Below are positions 14,747 to 23,484 of a stretch of DNA of 34,637 nt, piece by piece. Position 1 is the first letter of the stretch. Each line of letters opens with the position of its first letter. Made by a program: the position numbers and the translations under genes. A model generated the notes under the pieces. It was not told the origin of the DNA and searched no databases. It was given only the letters and a program-made list of their open reading frames with translations. This DNA is from Bacteroidales bacterium (lineage in GTDB: Bacteria; Bacteroidota; Bacteroidia; Bacteroidales; F082), in the NCBI GenBank assembly GCA_018400955.1, contig JAGYLH010000034.1, forward strand, positions 1 through 34,637. The letters run 5' to 3'.

Positions 14747-16133
14747 TTATTCCTCATAGGAAAGCAGGCGTTTCATATGAAATTCAAGGTGCCTGTCGGG
14801 GCCCGGGGCAGGAAGCATGCCGATGCGACCACCGGGCATTAAAATCAAATACTCCGGTAAGGTGTGCACCTGGTATTGCTCAACAACAACAAATGCTGGC
14901 CAAGGTTAAGCAATGGCCATTCCAAACCATTGTCTTCAAAAAACAGGGATGTTTCTTCAAAGGCATCTTCTAAAGCAATTGTGATAAAATAAAACCGGTC
15001 CTGATATGCTGTATATAAGGATTGCATGTCGAGGAGGTCGTTTTCACAAACCAGACAGGCGGTTTTCGAAAAACTTATCAGTACAAATTTGTCATTCAGG
15101 TCGCGCAGGTCAATAGCTTGTTTTGATTGGAATAAAGGCGGAATAGCGGTGCCTCGGTGCCAAAGGCAAGGTGTCGGTGTTTTTTTATGATGTTTGCTGC
15201 TATGGCTTTGTGTTGGATGTTTTTTCCATTTTCCTGAACCTGCTTGAGCAAGCTTGTGATTGCTTCCGGCCTGATTTGCTTTGAATCCAGCATGTTTTTC
15301 ATATTCAGCAACAGGACAAGTTCGCGCAATTGTACGTCAGCAGAAAGCCGCGAATCCATAGCTAATAGGCTGTCCGTTGCTTCATATCCGCTTTCGACAA
15401 CAGACATTATCTGCGTTTGCGAAACAGATTGCATCGCTTGAAGCGAATTGGTGAAAATTTCCCTGAAAAGGGCCATGTATTCAATATTGTCGTATAGAAT
15501 GGGCTTATATATAAAGTAGTCCTCAAGTATAGCCCTTTCGCTGCGGTTTCGTGAAGCGAGTGACAAAGCAGCCATTTTATAGATAAAGTAATCATCAACA
15601 AAGCTTGTAGCTGGTTTTTGAATTCTGCTTGTTAGCTCCACATTCAACGAATCGATTAAATCGTGCCTGCTGCGGCGATACAAAGCATTAAAATGTTGCA
15701 AAAGGAATGTGTTGTAAACAAGGTTTATCTCGCTTATTTGCCTGGCAAAGCCATTGTCATCAGACGAAATAATTTCGATATGCAAGGGTTCTTTTTCAAA
15801 ATAGGAGCGATCCAAAGATACTTCCTGTTCGGGAATATTCACCATATAATGCTTGCCCGGACTAATATACAAATCGCCACGCTCGAGGCCCAGGGCCAGC
15901 GTGATGTTTTTTTCTGTTTCAAGCTCTGTACTTATTGAAAAGCGCCCATCGTTATCAGTCATGGAGATGGCAATAGTTTTTTCTTGCCATGAAATCAGGT
16001 CTTCAACCATCAATAACCTGACAAGGGTGTTGGGGTATGCTGTTGTCCCGGAAAGGGTTAAGCTGTCTCCACGTAAAGGATTTAACAGTAGGGGAAGCGC
16101 AAACAAAGCCAATAAAAGGTGCTTGATCGTCAT
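14747..16133 (-). pseudogene. TlpA-like thioredoxin-fold protein with two frameshifts
   Basis: Three consecutive frames together make one thioredoxin-like protein. Frame one (16133 to about 15103) has a signal peptide, a helical N-terminal domain and FGTEAPLFRLYSNQNK. The thioredoxin part continues in another frame from about 15105: AIDLRDLNDKFVLISFSKTACLVC, with the redox pair CLVC, then YFITIALED. A third frame from about 14880 supplies EQYQVHTLPEYLILMPGGRI, the cis-proline region and end, and stops at 14747. Both joins shift the same way; one extra base in the aaaa run (about 15107-15110) and one near the ttg repeat (14880-14890) would restore the frame. Such proteins are periplasmic disulfide reductases. 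Either the gene is decayed or the sequence has two single-base errors. Confidence 0.75.
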
Positions 16134-16198
16134 TCGGTGAAAGCTGATTCCAAAATCAAGGGTGTAAGGTTTAGATCAGTTAAACGTGCTGTTGGCAA

Positions 16199-16666
16199 TC
16201 ATATTGTCAGGTCAACGCAGGCGGGTACAAATTGCTGTGCATCTCCTCCGTTGCGCACAATATCGCGGACGATGGATGAGGTGATTGGGGTGAGTTCAGC
16301 AGATGTGAGCAAGAAAATCGTATCAACCTGTGGAAGCAAGCGCTTGTTTACCTGTCCGATGCCTCTTTCAAACTCAAAATCGGCGGAGGTGCGCAGGCCA
16401 CGCAAAATATAGTTGGCACCTGCCTGACGGCAAAAGTCAACTGTGAGGCCACTGTATTCGGCCACAGCTATCTTGTTATAATCCTCAAACACTTTACTGA
16501 TCCATGCTTTGCGCTGTTGTACCGAAAAATAGTATTGTTTCAGGGCATTGTTGCCAATGGCCACGATTATTTCATCAAATAATGGCAATGCCCTAAGCAC
16601 CAAGGATTCATGGCCGAGAGTGATGGGGTCGAATGATCCCGGGAATACAGCAATACGCTTTGACAT
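16199..16666 (-). CDS. coaD: Phosphopantetheine adenylyltransferase
   Basis: CoaD transfers AMP from ATP to 4'-phosphopantetheine, the next-to-last step of coenzyme A synthesis, in the cytosol. The 155-residue product is full length and begins MSKRIAVFPGSFDPITLGH, containing the nucleotidyltransferase TxGH signature (residues 16-19). It also has the family's NYILRGLRTSADFEFERGI segment (about 85-103), which contacts substrate, and the TSAELTPITSSIVRD segment (about 121-135) with the ATP-binding SSxVR. Nothing looks degenerate. The broken TlpA-like gene follows 65 bp downstream on the same strand, so the two may share a transcript. A TAGTTTTG box (16692-16699, minus strand) upstream is a likely -7 element. 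Confidence 0.96.
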   Translation of the reverse strand: MSKRIAVFPGSFDPITLGHESLVLRALPLFDEIIVAIGNNALKQYYFSVQQRKAWISKVFEDYNKIAVAEYSGLTVDFCRQAGANYILRGLRTSADFEFERGIGQVNKRLLPQVDTIFLLTSAELTPITSSIVRDIVRNGGDAQQFVPACVDLTI

Positions 16667-16691
16667 GGCTAATTATGTTGGTTTCGTCAAG

Positions 16692-16699
16692 CAAAACTA
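16692..16699 (-). promoter_or_regulatory. Possible -7 element of coaD
   Basis: TAGTTTTG on the minus strand matches TAnnTTTG and would give a leader of about 20 nt before the ATG at 16666. No clear TTTG lies 19-21 nt further upstream. Confidence 0.35.
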
Positions 16700-16755
16700 A
16701 CAGTTTCTTTTTAAAAAAATAATGTAGGCTTTGATTTAACCTGCTTAATTCACAA

Positions 16756-16905
16756 AATTTCTCGCCAAGCCGCTAATTCGCAAAGAATAAGCAATTCAGT
16801 TGAAAATTATGGGGAAATATTTTTTTTATTGGTTTAAGCTTGTTTGATATCTATTTTATTGTTGTTCAAAGCTTTGCGCCTTTGCGTCTTTGCGAGATGA
16901 ATTTT
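16756..16905. repeat. Imperfect inverted repeat with cgcaaag arms
   Basis: The left arm aatttctcgccaagccgcta plus attcgcaaag (16756-16785) pairs imperfectly with ctttgcgcctttgcgtcttt plus gcgagatgaattt (16872-16904). The right arm itself has a 3-fold tttgcg iteration. Strings of this kind are often found between genes in Bacteroidota; this is from memory, not a search. Confidence 0.45.
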
Positions 16906-16923
16906 TCAGGTTAATATGGCTGT

Positions 16924-17025
16924 ATGCAGAAAAGTCATTTGATTCGGGAATACCCGGACGGACATCGCCATGTGAATATTACTTCTGAGGAAGGTGATTG
17001 AAAATACTTTCGTCTTGATCCTTAA
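16924..17025 (+). pseudogene. Possible micro-gene with internal stop
   Basis: The frame ATG 16924 reads MQKSHLIREYPDGHRHVNIT and SEEGD, then TGA at 16999-17001, then KYFRLDP and a TAA at 17023. Reading the TGA as Trp would give a natural-looking 33-residue polypeptide. It could be a remnant of a longer gene. I do not recognise the family, and the frame may be chance. Confidence 0.2.
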
Positions 17026-17263
17026 CTTCATAATAGCTCAAGGGATTTATTTATTACCATGAAAGCATTAAGCTAATACTGGATAGAATCATAATAATTC
17101 TTATCTTCTTAATGTTTCAATAAAAATGATGTTTTCCATGAAGGCATTAATATACGGTTAGAAAACAGCTTCCTTATTTGCACAAAAGCTGTATGTTAGA
17201 AAAAAAAACATCATCAATGCTATCATGAATTTCTCAGTATGCCCCAGTCAACGCTTAATTTCT

Positions 17264-17271
17264 TAATTTTG
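17264..17271 (+). promoter_or_regulatory. Possible -7 element of the alpha-oxoamine synthase gene
   Basis: TAATTTTG matches TAnnTTTG and lies 29 nt before the ATG at 17300. There is no TTTG at the expected distance upstream. Confidence 0.3.
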
Positions 17272-17299
17272 CCTGATTAAAAATTCAAGCTTTAACACT

Positions 17300-18544
17300 A
17301 TGGATGTTTTTGACAAATGTACGATGAATATGGGGCCTTTGGGCCGTTATGCCGACCAGTCGGAGGGGTATTTTATGTTTCCCAAACTCGAAGGGGAAAT
17401 TGGTAACCGGATGATATTTAAGGGAAAAGAGCGTTTGGTATGGAGCCTGAATAACTACCTGGGCCTGGCCAACCACCCCGAAGTGCGCAAAGCTGATGCC
17501 GAAGCAGCCGCCAAATATGGCATGGCCTATCCGATGGGTGCAAGAATGATGTCGGGCCAAACCGATTACCATGAACAATTGGAGCGCGAACTTGCAGCCT
17601 ATGTGGGCCGCGAAGCAGCTTACTTGCTCAATTACGGCTATCAGGGAATGGTTTCCATAATCAATGCCCTGGTTGACCGCAAGGACGTTATCGTATATGA
17701 TTCAGAGGCACACGCTTGCATTATTGATGGGATGCGTTTGCATTTTGGAAAACGCTTTGTTTACCCCCACAACAATATCGAAAACCTTGAGTTGCAATTG
17801 CGTCGTGCCAAAAAGCTCACCGAACAAACAGGTGGTGGCATACTCGTTATAACCGAAGGCGTATATGGCATGTCAGGCGATTTGGGCAAACTTTTGGATA
17901 TTGTGGCACTCAAGGAGAAGTTCAATTTCAGGCTTTTGGTGGACGATGCCCATGGTTTTGGTACAATGGGCCCAACAGGAGGCGGAACGGATGAGTTCTA
18001 TGGTGTGCAGGACAAAGTAGATTTATTCTTCGGTACATTTGCCAAGTCCATGGCCGGCATTGGAGGGTTCATTGCAGGCGACAAGCAGGTGATCAAGTAT
18101 CTCATGTACAATATGCGCTCACAAATATTTGCCAAATCCCTTCCCATGCCTATGGTAATAGGTGCACTAAAACGTCTTGAGATACTCCGTAATGAACCGC
18201 AACACCGTGAAAACCTTTGGAAAATTGTGCATGCCTTGCAAGATGGTTTGAAGGCCAAGGGACTGGATATTGGCAAAACGGAATCGCCAGTAACGCCGGT
18301 TATGCTTTCAGGAGGTGTTGGCGAGGCCACCCAAATAACTTACGACCTGCGCGAAAATTACAATATATTCTGTTCTATAGTAGGTTATCCTGTTGTTCCA
18401 AAGGGCGTTATACTACTCCGGTTGATTCCCACCGCCATGCATACGATGGAAGATGTGGAATACACCATCAACGCTTTTGCCGAAATAAAGGAAAAGCTGG
18501 AACAGAAAAAATATACCGAAGAAATGGCCGACATTTCAGAATAG
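17300..18544 (+). CDS. Alpha-oxoamine synthase (serine palmitoyltransferase / cysteate acyltransferase-like)
   Basis: This is a 414-residue PLP enzyme of the alpha-oxoamine synthase family, which condenses an amino acid with an acyl thioester and releases CO2. Visible signatures are SLNNYLGLANHPEV (about 49-62), the PLP-stacking His in YDSEAHACIIDG (residue 138), GVYGMSGDL (about 187-195), LLVDDAHGFG (212-221, with D215 and H218) and GTFAKSMAGIGGF (245-257) with the Schiff-base Lys249. It lacks neighbouring biotin genes, so it is unlikely to be BioF. In Bacteroidota, close relatives make 3-ketosphinganine (Spt) or the cysteate-derived precursor of sulfonolipids (capnine). The segment IFCSIVGYPVVPKGVILLRL near the end is typical of this group. 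The substrate cannot be read from sequence alone. Confidence 0.88.
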   Translation: MDVFDKCTMNMGPLGRYADQSEGYFMFPKLEGEIGNRMIFKGKERLVWSLNNYLGLANHPEVRKADAEAAAKYGMAYPMGARMMSGQTDYHEQLERELAAYVGREAAYLLNYGYQGMVSIINALVDRKDVIVYDSEAHACIIDGMRLHFGKRFVYPHNNIENLELQLRRAKKLTEQTGGGILVITEGVYGMSGDLGKLLDIVALKEKFNFRLLVDDAHGFGTMGPTGGGTDEFYGVQDKVDLFFGTFAKSMAGIGGFIAGDKQVIKYLMYNMRSQIFAKSLPMPMVIGALKRLEILRNEPQHRENLWKIVHALQDGLKAKGLDIGKTESPVTPVMLSGGVGEATQITYDLRENYNIFCSIVGYPVVPKGVILLRLIPTAMHTMEDVEYTINAFAEIKEKLEQKKYTEEMADISE

Positions 18545-18598
18545 AGAGTTTGCTGTAATAAATGGTTGAACTATTGAGACTTTCCTAACTTCTAATTG

Positions 18599-19423
18599 AT
18601 GACGGAAAAACTAACGCGAAAGAATTTCTGGATTATTGCTGCCAATTCAACAGCTTCTTTTGTGTTGGCTTACTTATTGGTATTCTACCTCAACCAGTTT
18701 TCCTATATCCTTACAGGAGGGATGTACGATTTTCCTGTTACCATTGACTATGCGACCTATTTTTTTCATATTGAGCCCTGGCAATGGACCCACGATTCGG
18801 TCATCCTCATCTTTAGTGCCGGTTATATCGTTACCATGTTTTTAGGTTTGCTGTCTTTATTGGCCTTTTTTCAGCTTGTTGCTGATGCCATGCCGGTGAA
18901 GATATTCTTCTTTTGGGTGTCGATTCACGCCTTTACTTATGTGTTTGTAGGTTTGATGTTGGGGAATCTGCTCACCGAGGGCATTGGCCATGTATTCAAC
19001 TGGATGTATCTGGCTGATACAGCAAAAATGATTATTTCACTCTTAGGCTTTTTTGGATTGTTGATGACAGCCCTTTTTGCGCCGCGCATGATTGCCCTTT
19101 CGGCCAATTCCTATTTTGAGCGCTTTAATGAAAAAAATGCTCCTTTTGTGATTACAGCCCAGGTGCTGGTACCTTTTCTGATAGGTTCTGTTTTGGTGTA
19201 TGTGTATTTCGTTCCAAAAAACCTGTTCCACGAAAAGTATGGTTGGATTGTATTGACTGCCATGATGATAATCTTTTTTATCAGGGCACGTCTTATGGAC
19301 GACCTGATGTTTGAGGAGGATGATACACGAAATATCAGGCTGATGAAAGGCTTGATTATATTTTTAGCCGTGTTTTATGCTGGAAGCCGCATATTGCTTG
19401 CGAATGGCATCACTTTTGGCTAA
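18599..19423 (+). CDS. Seven-helix integral membrane protein of unknown function
   Basis: I do not recognise a family. The roughly 275-residue protein is strongly hydrophobic with about seven predicted membrane helices: around 8-32, 58-92 (long, possibly two), 98-122, 143-168, 180-203, 211-231 and 246-267. Short charged loops separate them, with an acidic loop LMDDLMFEEDDTR near 235-247. No soluble domain, metal motif or repeat is visible. The ATG at 18599 was taken rather than the TTG just before it. The gene is 54 bp after the alpha-oxoamine synthase on the same strand and may share its transcript, which would hint at a lipid-related role, but that is inference only. It converges on the M14 peptidase gene. 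Confidence 0.75.
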   Translation: MTEKLTRKNFWIIAANSTASFVLAYLLVFYLNQFSYILTGGMYDFPVTIDYATYFFHIEPWQWTHDSVILIFSAGYIVTMFLGLLSLLAFFQLVADAMPVKIFFFWVSIHAFTYVFVGLMLGNLLTEGIGHVFNWMYLADTAKMIISLLGFFGLLMTALFAPRMIALSANSYFERFNEKNAPFVITAQVLVPFLIGSVLVYVYFVPKNLFHEKYGWIVLTAMMIIFFIRARLMDDLMFEEDDTRNIRLMKGLIIFLAVFYAGSRILLANGITFG

Positions 19424-19577
19424 TTAGTGCTTATCTTTTAAAGTCCGATAGCTCCGTTATGCGCGTCATTCATGTAAGTCGTGCCGAATTTTCGGAACTC
19501 CTCACATTCATTCCTTACAAGCTTTACCCTCGAACTATAAAGCTCATTTACATTACTTTATTGACAAACTCTAATTG

Positions 19578-21905
19578 TTATTTCACCAGCAATTTCTGCC
19601 AATGCTTTCCTTGGGCTGTACTTACCATAATCATATAAACACCACTTTCAAGCTTATTTAACTGCAAAACTTGTTGCTTGCTTCCATATCCGTCTATTTT
19701 ATTTCGTACAACACCTTTGCTGTCAATTAAATAAATCTCTTTGATTGGTTCAGGTGATTCTACAGTTATCACACCTTCTTCCATCGGGTTTGGAAATAAC
19801 TTCAGGCTGCTATGATTTTTTTCCATCAAGCCTACTGCTGTCGTACACTCTATATTAGCTGCCCAGCCTTGTCCGGTTACCGATCCGTCTGAAACGAACT
19901 TAATAGTGAGCGCCCCATCGGAGTTCGAGGCAATAAGGTCACCGGGCGAGTTGGTGCCACACCATGTGCCAAGCAGGGGAGCAAGGGTATTGGGGCCATC
20001 AAATACCTGCAAATAGTCGTATTCGCAATTATCATGGGATTCAACATCAAATGCTGTGAAGCTTAGTTTTATTAGCTTTTCATCCCCATCGGGGTAAAAT
20101 GTCATGACATAATTCTCGTTGTTTTGATATCCGGCTGATTGTCCCCCCGAATCATAAAACAAACCTTCGCAAGTTTGAAAACTTCCATTTTGCATCATAT
20201 AATTGGCCGACACTTTAATAAAATCATCCTTGGTGATGGTTACTGTCTCGTCTTCATCATTGGTGATGGTAAGGCTTACATCGAAGCTGCCGGTTTCGGT
20301 ATAAAGTATATCAGTTGGGTTTTGTTCCGTTGACACCCCCGGTTCTGCACCTTCAAAGGTCCATGCCCAACTCGCGATATTGTTGCCATACGATTCATCA
20401 AAAAAGTCGATGGACTCACCTTTGGCGATATCAACAGCGCTGGCACTGAAATCGGCAATCAATTCACCGGTAAACAATTGTACGTCAAAAACTGTGGCCT
20501 CGCGATCGTTCACAACGATGTTTTCAAAAGTACGTGTATGATAACCTAAAGCGGAAAACTGCAAGTCGTAAGTGCCGGCTTTGAGCAAGCGGTGGTAATT
20601 TCCGTTAGGTAAAGCACTATAAACATATGAGTTGTCTTGGTCATGATTTAAAATGCTTACCGTTGCCCTGATGGGTGCGTTGGTTTCGCCATTGGTAACA
20701 ACGCCACGAATTCCAAACAGTGCCTGCTCCAGGTAGTTGAGGAATGACCGGTAATTATATTCCCAGCGTGAGGGAAGTTGTGCTTCCGGCAGTCTTTTTG
20801 CAGATGTCAGCTCCAGCGTAAATTCCCGGCAATTGCGAAAATAATTCATATAATCCTGCTTGCCGCCTGTAATGGAATACCAGGCATAACCATTGGTGAT
20901 CCCATTGTTCAGATCGGTAAAATAACCTGGTGGCGAATAAAACTGCGCTGTATCGGCATATTCGCGTGTAACATAAACCCACCAAGCATTGTCAGCAGCC
21001 AGCCGCGACCAAGTATCCCAAGGGTAATTGGCCACTTCTGCTCCTCCATGTTCATTGGCAGATAAAACAAAGTTCCTGCTGCTTTCAAATTCCATAAAGG
21101 CAACTGTTTCGGGCTGATAAGGGTTGCCATCTGGATTAGCACCAACTCTTGGGTCTGGATAGTTGCGGTTCAGGTCAACGCCATTGGCATTGCCCCTTGT
21201 TGATCCCCATACGGTATGGTTGCCTCCGGCATAGGTGCCATCGGGATTGGTATTGGGGCTAATCCAGATATCCAGGTTGTTGACCAAATAAGTGATGCGC
21301 TCATTGTCGCCATAATTTGATAAAAGATGATCAATAAGCCTGAGCTTCAGCACGAAACCTGCTATCTCATCCCCATGCATAGTGGCTGTATAATATACCT
21401 CCGGCTTTGGCTCGTCGGGGGTGTTACTATTGTGAATGCGTGCCACGAGGAGTTTCCTGCCGCTGTTCAGCGTGCCGACTGTATGTATGGTGCATAGCTC
21501 TGGATAGTCTGTTGCAAACTGATACATCATAGCTTCGTAAGCGCTATAGGTTGGATACGTATTCCAAAGGTTTCTGTTTCGCAAATCATTTACTGTAAGC
21601 ATATTGGGGTAGTCACCAGTCATCGAAGGCGGGGTGAGCAACATGGGTTGATGTCCATTTGCCAATAAATTTTCAAACTGCTTGCGGTTGGCATAGGCCA
21701 GCAGATTGCCTTCCTTTTCTAGCACCTTATCAATATAAAGTTGATGATTTAAGGGTTCAATTTCTTTCAAATCATTGATTTTTAACGAAAAATAAACCTC
21801 CGGACGATCACCGAAAATGGAATCAAGCGGATAATTTTCTTGCGCTATCCCTGCTGATTGCAGGTTAAGGGCAACAACAAGAATGAGCAGTATAATGGCT
21901 TTCAT
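19578..21905 (-). CDS. Secreted M14 zinc carboxypeptidase with PKD, CUB and T9SS sorting domain
   Basis: A 775-residue secreted protein. In order: signal peptide (1-21); M14 peptidase (about 105-395) with zinc ligands H177 and E180 in MHGDE, NPDG (220-223), NRNYPDP (R247 region), a third-His region NEHGGAEV and catalytic Glu in EFTLELTS; a carboxypeptidase regulatory-like fold (about 397-480); a PKD domain (about 482-565, ending in the usual FIKV); a CUB-like domain (about 575-690); and a type A T9SS sorting domain (KLFPNPMEEGVITVESPEPI onward, ending WQKLLVK). It is probably exported and anchored or released at the cell surface to hydrolyse peptides. It starts 18 bp after dapA, so may share its transcript. 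Confidence 0.93.
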   Translation of the reverse strand: MKAIILLILVVALNLQSAGIAQENYPLDSIFGDRPEVYFSLKINDLKEIEPLNHQLYIDKVLEKEGNLLAYANRKQFENLLANGHQPMLLTPPSMTGDYPNMLTVNDLRNRNLWNTYPTYSAYEAMMYQFATDYPELCTIHTVGTLNSGRKLLVARIHNSNTPDEPKPEVYYTATMHGDEIAGFVLKLRLIDHLLSNYGDNERITYLVNNLDIWISPNTNPDGTYAGGNHTVWGSTRGNANGVDLNRNYPDPRVGANPDGNPYQPETVAFMEFESSRNFVLSANEHGGAEVANYPWDTWSRLAADNAWWVYVTREYADTAQFYSPPGYFTDLNNGITNGYAWYSITGGKQDYMNYFRNCREFTLELTSAKRLPEAQLPSRWEYNYRSFLNYLEQALFGIRGVVTNGETNAPIRATVSILNHDQDNSYVYSALPNGNYHRLLKAGTYDLQFSALGYHTRTFENIVVNDREATVFDVQLFTGELIADFSASAVDIAKGESIDFFDESYGNNIASWAWTFEGAEPGVSTEQNPTDILYTETGSFDVSLTITNDEDETVTITKDDFIKVSANYMMQNGSFQTCEGLFYDSGGQSAGYQNNENYVMTFYPDGDEKLIKLSFTAFDVESHDNCEYDYLQVFDGPNTLAPLLGTWCGTNSPGDLIASNSDGALTIKFVSDGSVTGQGWAANIECTTAVGLMEKNHSSLKLFPNPMEEGVITVESPEPIKEIYLIDSKGVVRNKIDGYGSKQQVLQLNKLESGVYMIMVSTAQGKHWQKLLVK

Positions 21906-21923
21906 GATGCGTTGAAAAATTAA

Positions 21924-22817
21924 TTAGAAGGATTGATAAATACTTTCAATTGTTTGTTTTACAGTATGATTAACGGGGACTAAGGGTGACCTGAGTTCTT
22001 CTTTACACAAGTCCATCAGGCTTAGCAGGGCTTTGATGCCGGCGGGGTTCCCATCGGTAAAAAGGGCCTCCATCAAGGGCAGTAGTTTGTAGTGAAGTTC
22101 CCGCGCCGCCTCCATTTCCTGATTAATCATAAACCTGACCATATCCGAAAAATCCTTGGTGCAGGCATTGGCTGTTACCGAAATCACACCCTGCACCCCT
22201 GCTGCCATCAGGGGCATGGTAAGGAGGACGTCATCACCTGAGAGTACGGCAAAACCTTTGGGCTTATTGGCAACAATTTGCATGATCTGGCTGAAATCGC
22301 CCGAAGCTTCTTTGATGGCGATAATGTTGGAACATTCCCTGGCTAGTTTTAATGTGGTTTCGGCTTTTAGGTTGGCACTTGTCCGCCCGGGTACATTGTA
22401 AAGAATAATCGGAACCGGGCTTGCTTCGGCAATGGCTTCGAAATGAGCAAATAAGCCATCCTGTTGGGGTTTGTTGTAGTAAGGAACAACTGACAATATG
22501 CCTGCTATGCCCTCGAATGTCTGTTCTCTTATTTGCTTAACAATGGCAGCCGTATTGTTTCCGCCAATGCCAAGCACCAATGGAACGCGGCCGGCAACAG
22601 TTTCCTGAATGGCGGCGACCACTTCCCTTTTCTCAGCTTCGTCAAGCACAGGTGCTTCGCTGGTAGTGCCTAAGGCCACTACATATTCCACGCCATTGTC
22701 AACCACATGATTTACAATCTTTTTTAAGGCATCGAAATCGATGCTTTTATCTTGTGTAATAAAAGGTGTGACCAAAGCAACACCCGTTCCGGCAAATTTA
22801 TGTTTTGTCGTGTCCAT
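21924..22817 (-). CDS. dapA: 4-hydroxy-tetrahydrodipicolinate synthase
   Basis: DapA condenses pyruvate with aspartate semialdehyde, the first committed step of the diaminopimelate/lysine pathway, in the cytosol. The 297-residue product is full length: GTGVALVTPF near the start, ALGTTSEAPVLDEAEK (about 49-64) with the Thr-Thr pair of the active site, ILYNVPGRTSANL (about 138-150) with the proton-relay Tyr, and IIAIKEASGDFSQI (about 163-176) with the Schiff-base Lys. The start ATG at 22817 overlaps the end of the upstream gene by 20 bp, which suggests translational coupling; the M14 peptidase gene follows after 18 bp. Confidence 0.96.
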   Translation of the reverse strand: MDTTKHKFAGTGVALVTPFITQDKSIDFDALKKIVNHVVDNGVEYVVALGTTSEAPVLDEAEKREVVAAIQETVAGRVPLVLGIGGNNTAAIVKQIREQTFEGIAGILSVVPYYNKPQQDGLFAHFEAIAEASPVPIILYNVPGRTSANLKAETTLKLARECSNIIAIKEASGDFSQIMQIVANKPKGFAVLSGDDVLLTMPLMAAGVQGVISVTANACTKDFSDMVRFMINQEMEAARELHYKLLPLMEALFTDGNPAGIKALLSLMDLCKEELRSPLVPVNHTVKQTIESIYQSF

Positions 22818-23349
22818 AAAGTAAGTCTAAATATTTACAAAACTGTTCAAATGTTTCTTTTAAGCTGCTTGCTTCATCTATTGAAAGCGTCAGGTCGTAA
22901 TAAGAATTAGGATTGGCCTGGCCGAGGCCCAGCATTAAACCTGCAGGCATCAGGCCCGCTAAATATGTCAATCGCGGATCTGCTGTATGGTCAAAATTCA
23001 TGATCAGGTCAGGCATTATGGCCGGGATTTTTTTATCCAATTTGCTTTTTGGCCATCCCAGAAAGTTAAAGTCCTTTTTAGAAAGCTCGATAAAATGCAT
23101 ATTTGCTGGAAGTCCTGAAATTTGAACCCTTTCTTTGTTAAGGTTCAATCCTATGATCCATACATTCTTACCTTCAAATCGGTTGATGAATTCCTTGTTG
23201 CTCAGTTGCAGAGGCATGAGTTTGTCATGCAGTTCAACCAGCAAAACAATTGTTTTTGCCTGGCTCATCCGCAGCAAAGCCGATGACTTTTTTTTTGTCA
23301 TCTTGCGTTTAACCAGGTAATTAAGCAATCGATCTGTAAGCATGGGCAT
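22798..23349 (-). CDS. Conserved Bacteroidota hypothetical protein upstream of dapA (possibly DUF6913)
   Basis: The 183-residue product has a basic N-terminus (LLNYLVKRKMTKKKS), then alternating strands and helices: AKTIVLLVELHDKLMPL, NVWIIGLNLNKERV, MHFIELSKKDFNFLGWPKS, PDLIMNFDHTADPRLTYLAG and MLGLGQANPNSYYDLTLSI. No signal peptide or membrane span is evident. The FDHTADPRLTYLAG and YDLTLSI strings resemble a small Bacteroidota-only family I believe is DUF6913, whose function is unknown. It is likely transcribed with dapA because the two overlap by 20 bp. Start codons at 23349 and 23343 are equally possible. Confidence 0.75.
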   Translation of the reverse strand: MPMLTDRLLNYLVKRKMTKKKSSALLRMSQAKTIVLLVELHDKLMPLQLSNKEFINRFEGKNVWIIGLNLNKERVQISGLPANMHFIELSKKDFNFLGWPKSKLDKKIPAIMPDLIMNFDHTADPRLTYLAGLMPAGLMLGLGQANPNSYYDLTLSIDEASSLKETFEQFCKYLDLLYGHDKT

Positions 23350-23484
23350 TTATTGGGTCAGCTCATTTTTTCTGGCTGTAAAAGTACCTAAAATCATTGT
23401 AAGCAAAACCGAAATAATCGCTTCCCGGCTTGTTCTTTTGCGTTATTATGGGTTACTTTGCATATCGCGAATACGTAAGAAAAA

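Larger units (their letters stand above)
16667..17299. other. Intergenic region between coaD and the alpha-oxoamine synthase
   Basis: About 630 bp without a credible full gene. It holds the coaD -7 element (16692-16699, minus), an inverted repeat at 16756-16905, a micro reading frame at 16924-17025 and a TAATTTTG box (17264-17271, plus) 29 nt upstream of the next gene. The rest is AT-rich and shows no further structure to me. Confidence 0.5.

Noticed and set aside
14880..15115. Programmed ribosomal frameshifting in the TlpA-like gene
   Set aside because: No classical slippery heptamer with a downstream stem or pseudoknot is evident, and two separate shifts would be needed; decay or sequence error is simpler.
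16756..16905. CRISPR-like repeat array (tttgcg iterations)
   Set aside because: Units are too short, unevenly spaced and lack spacers of constant length.
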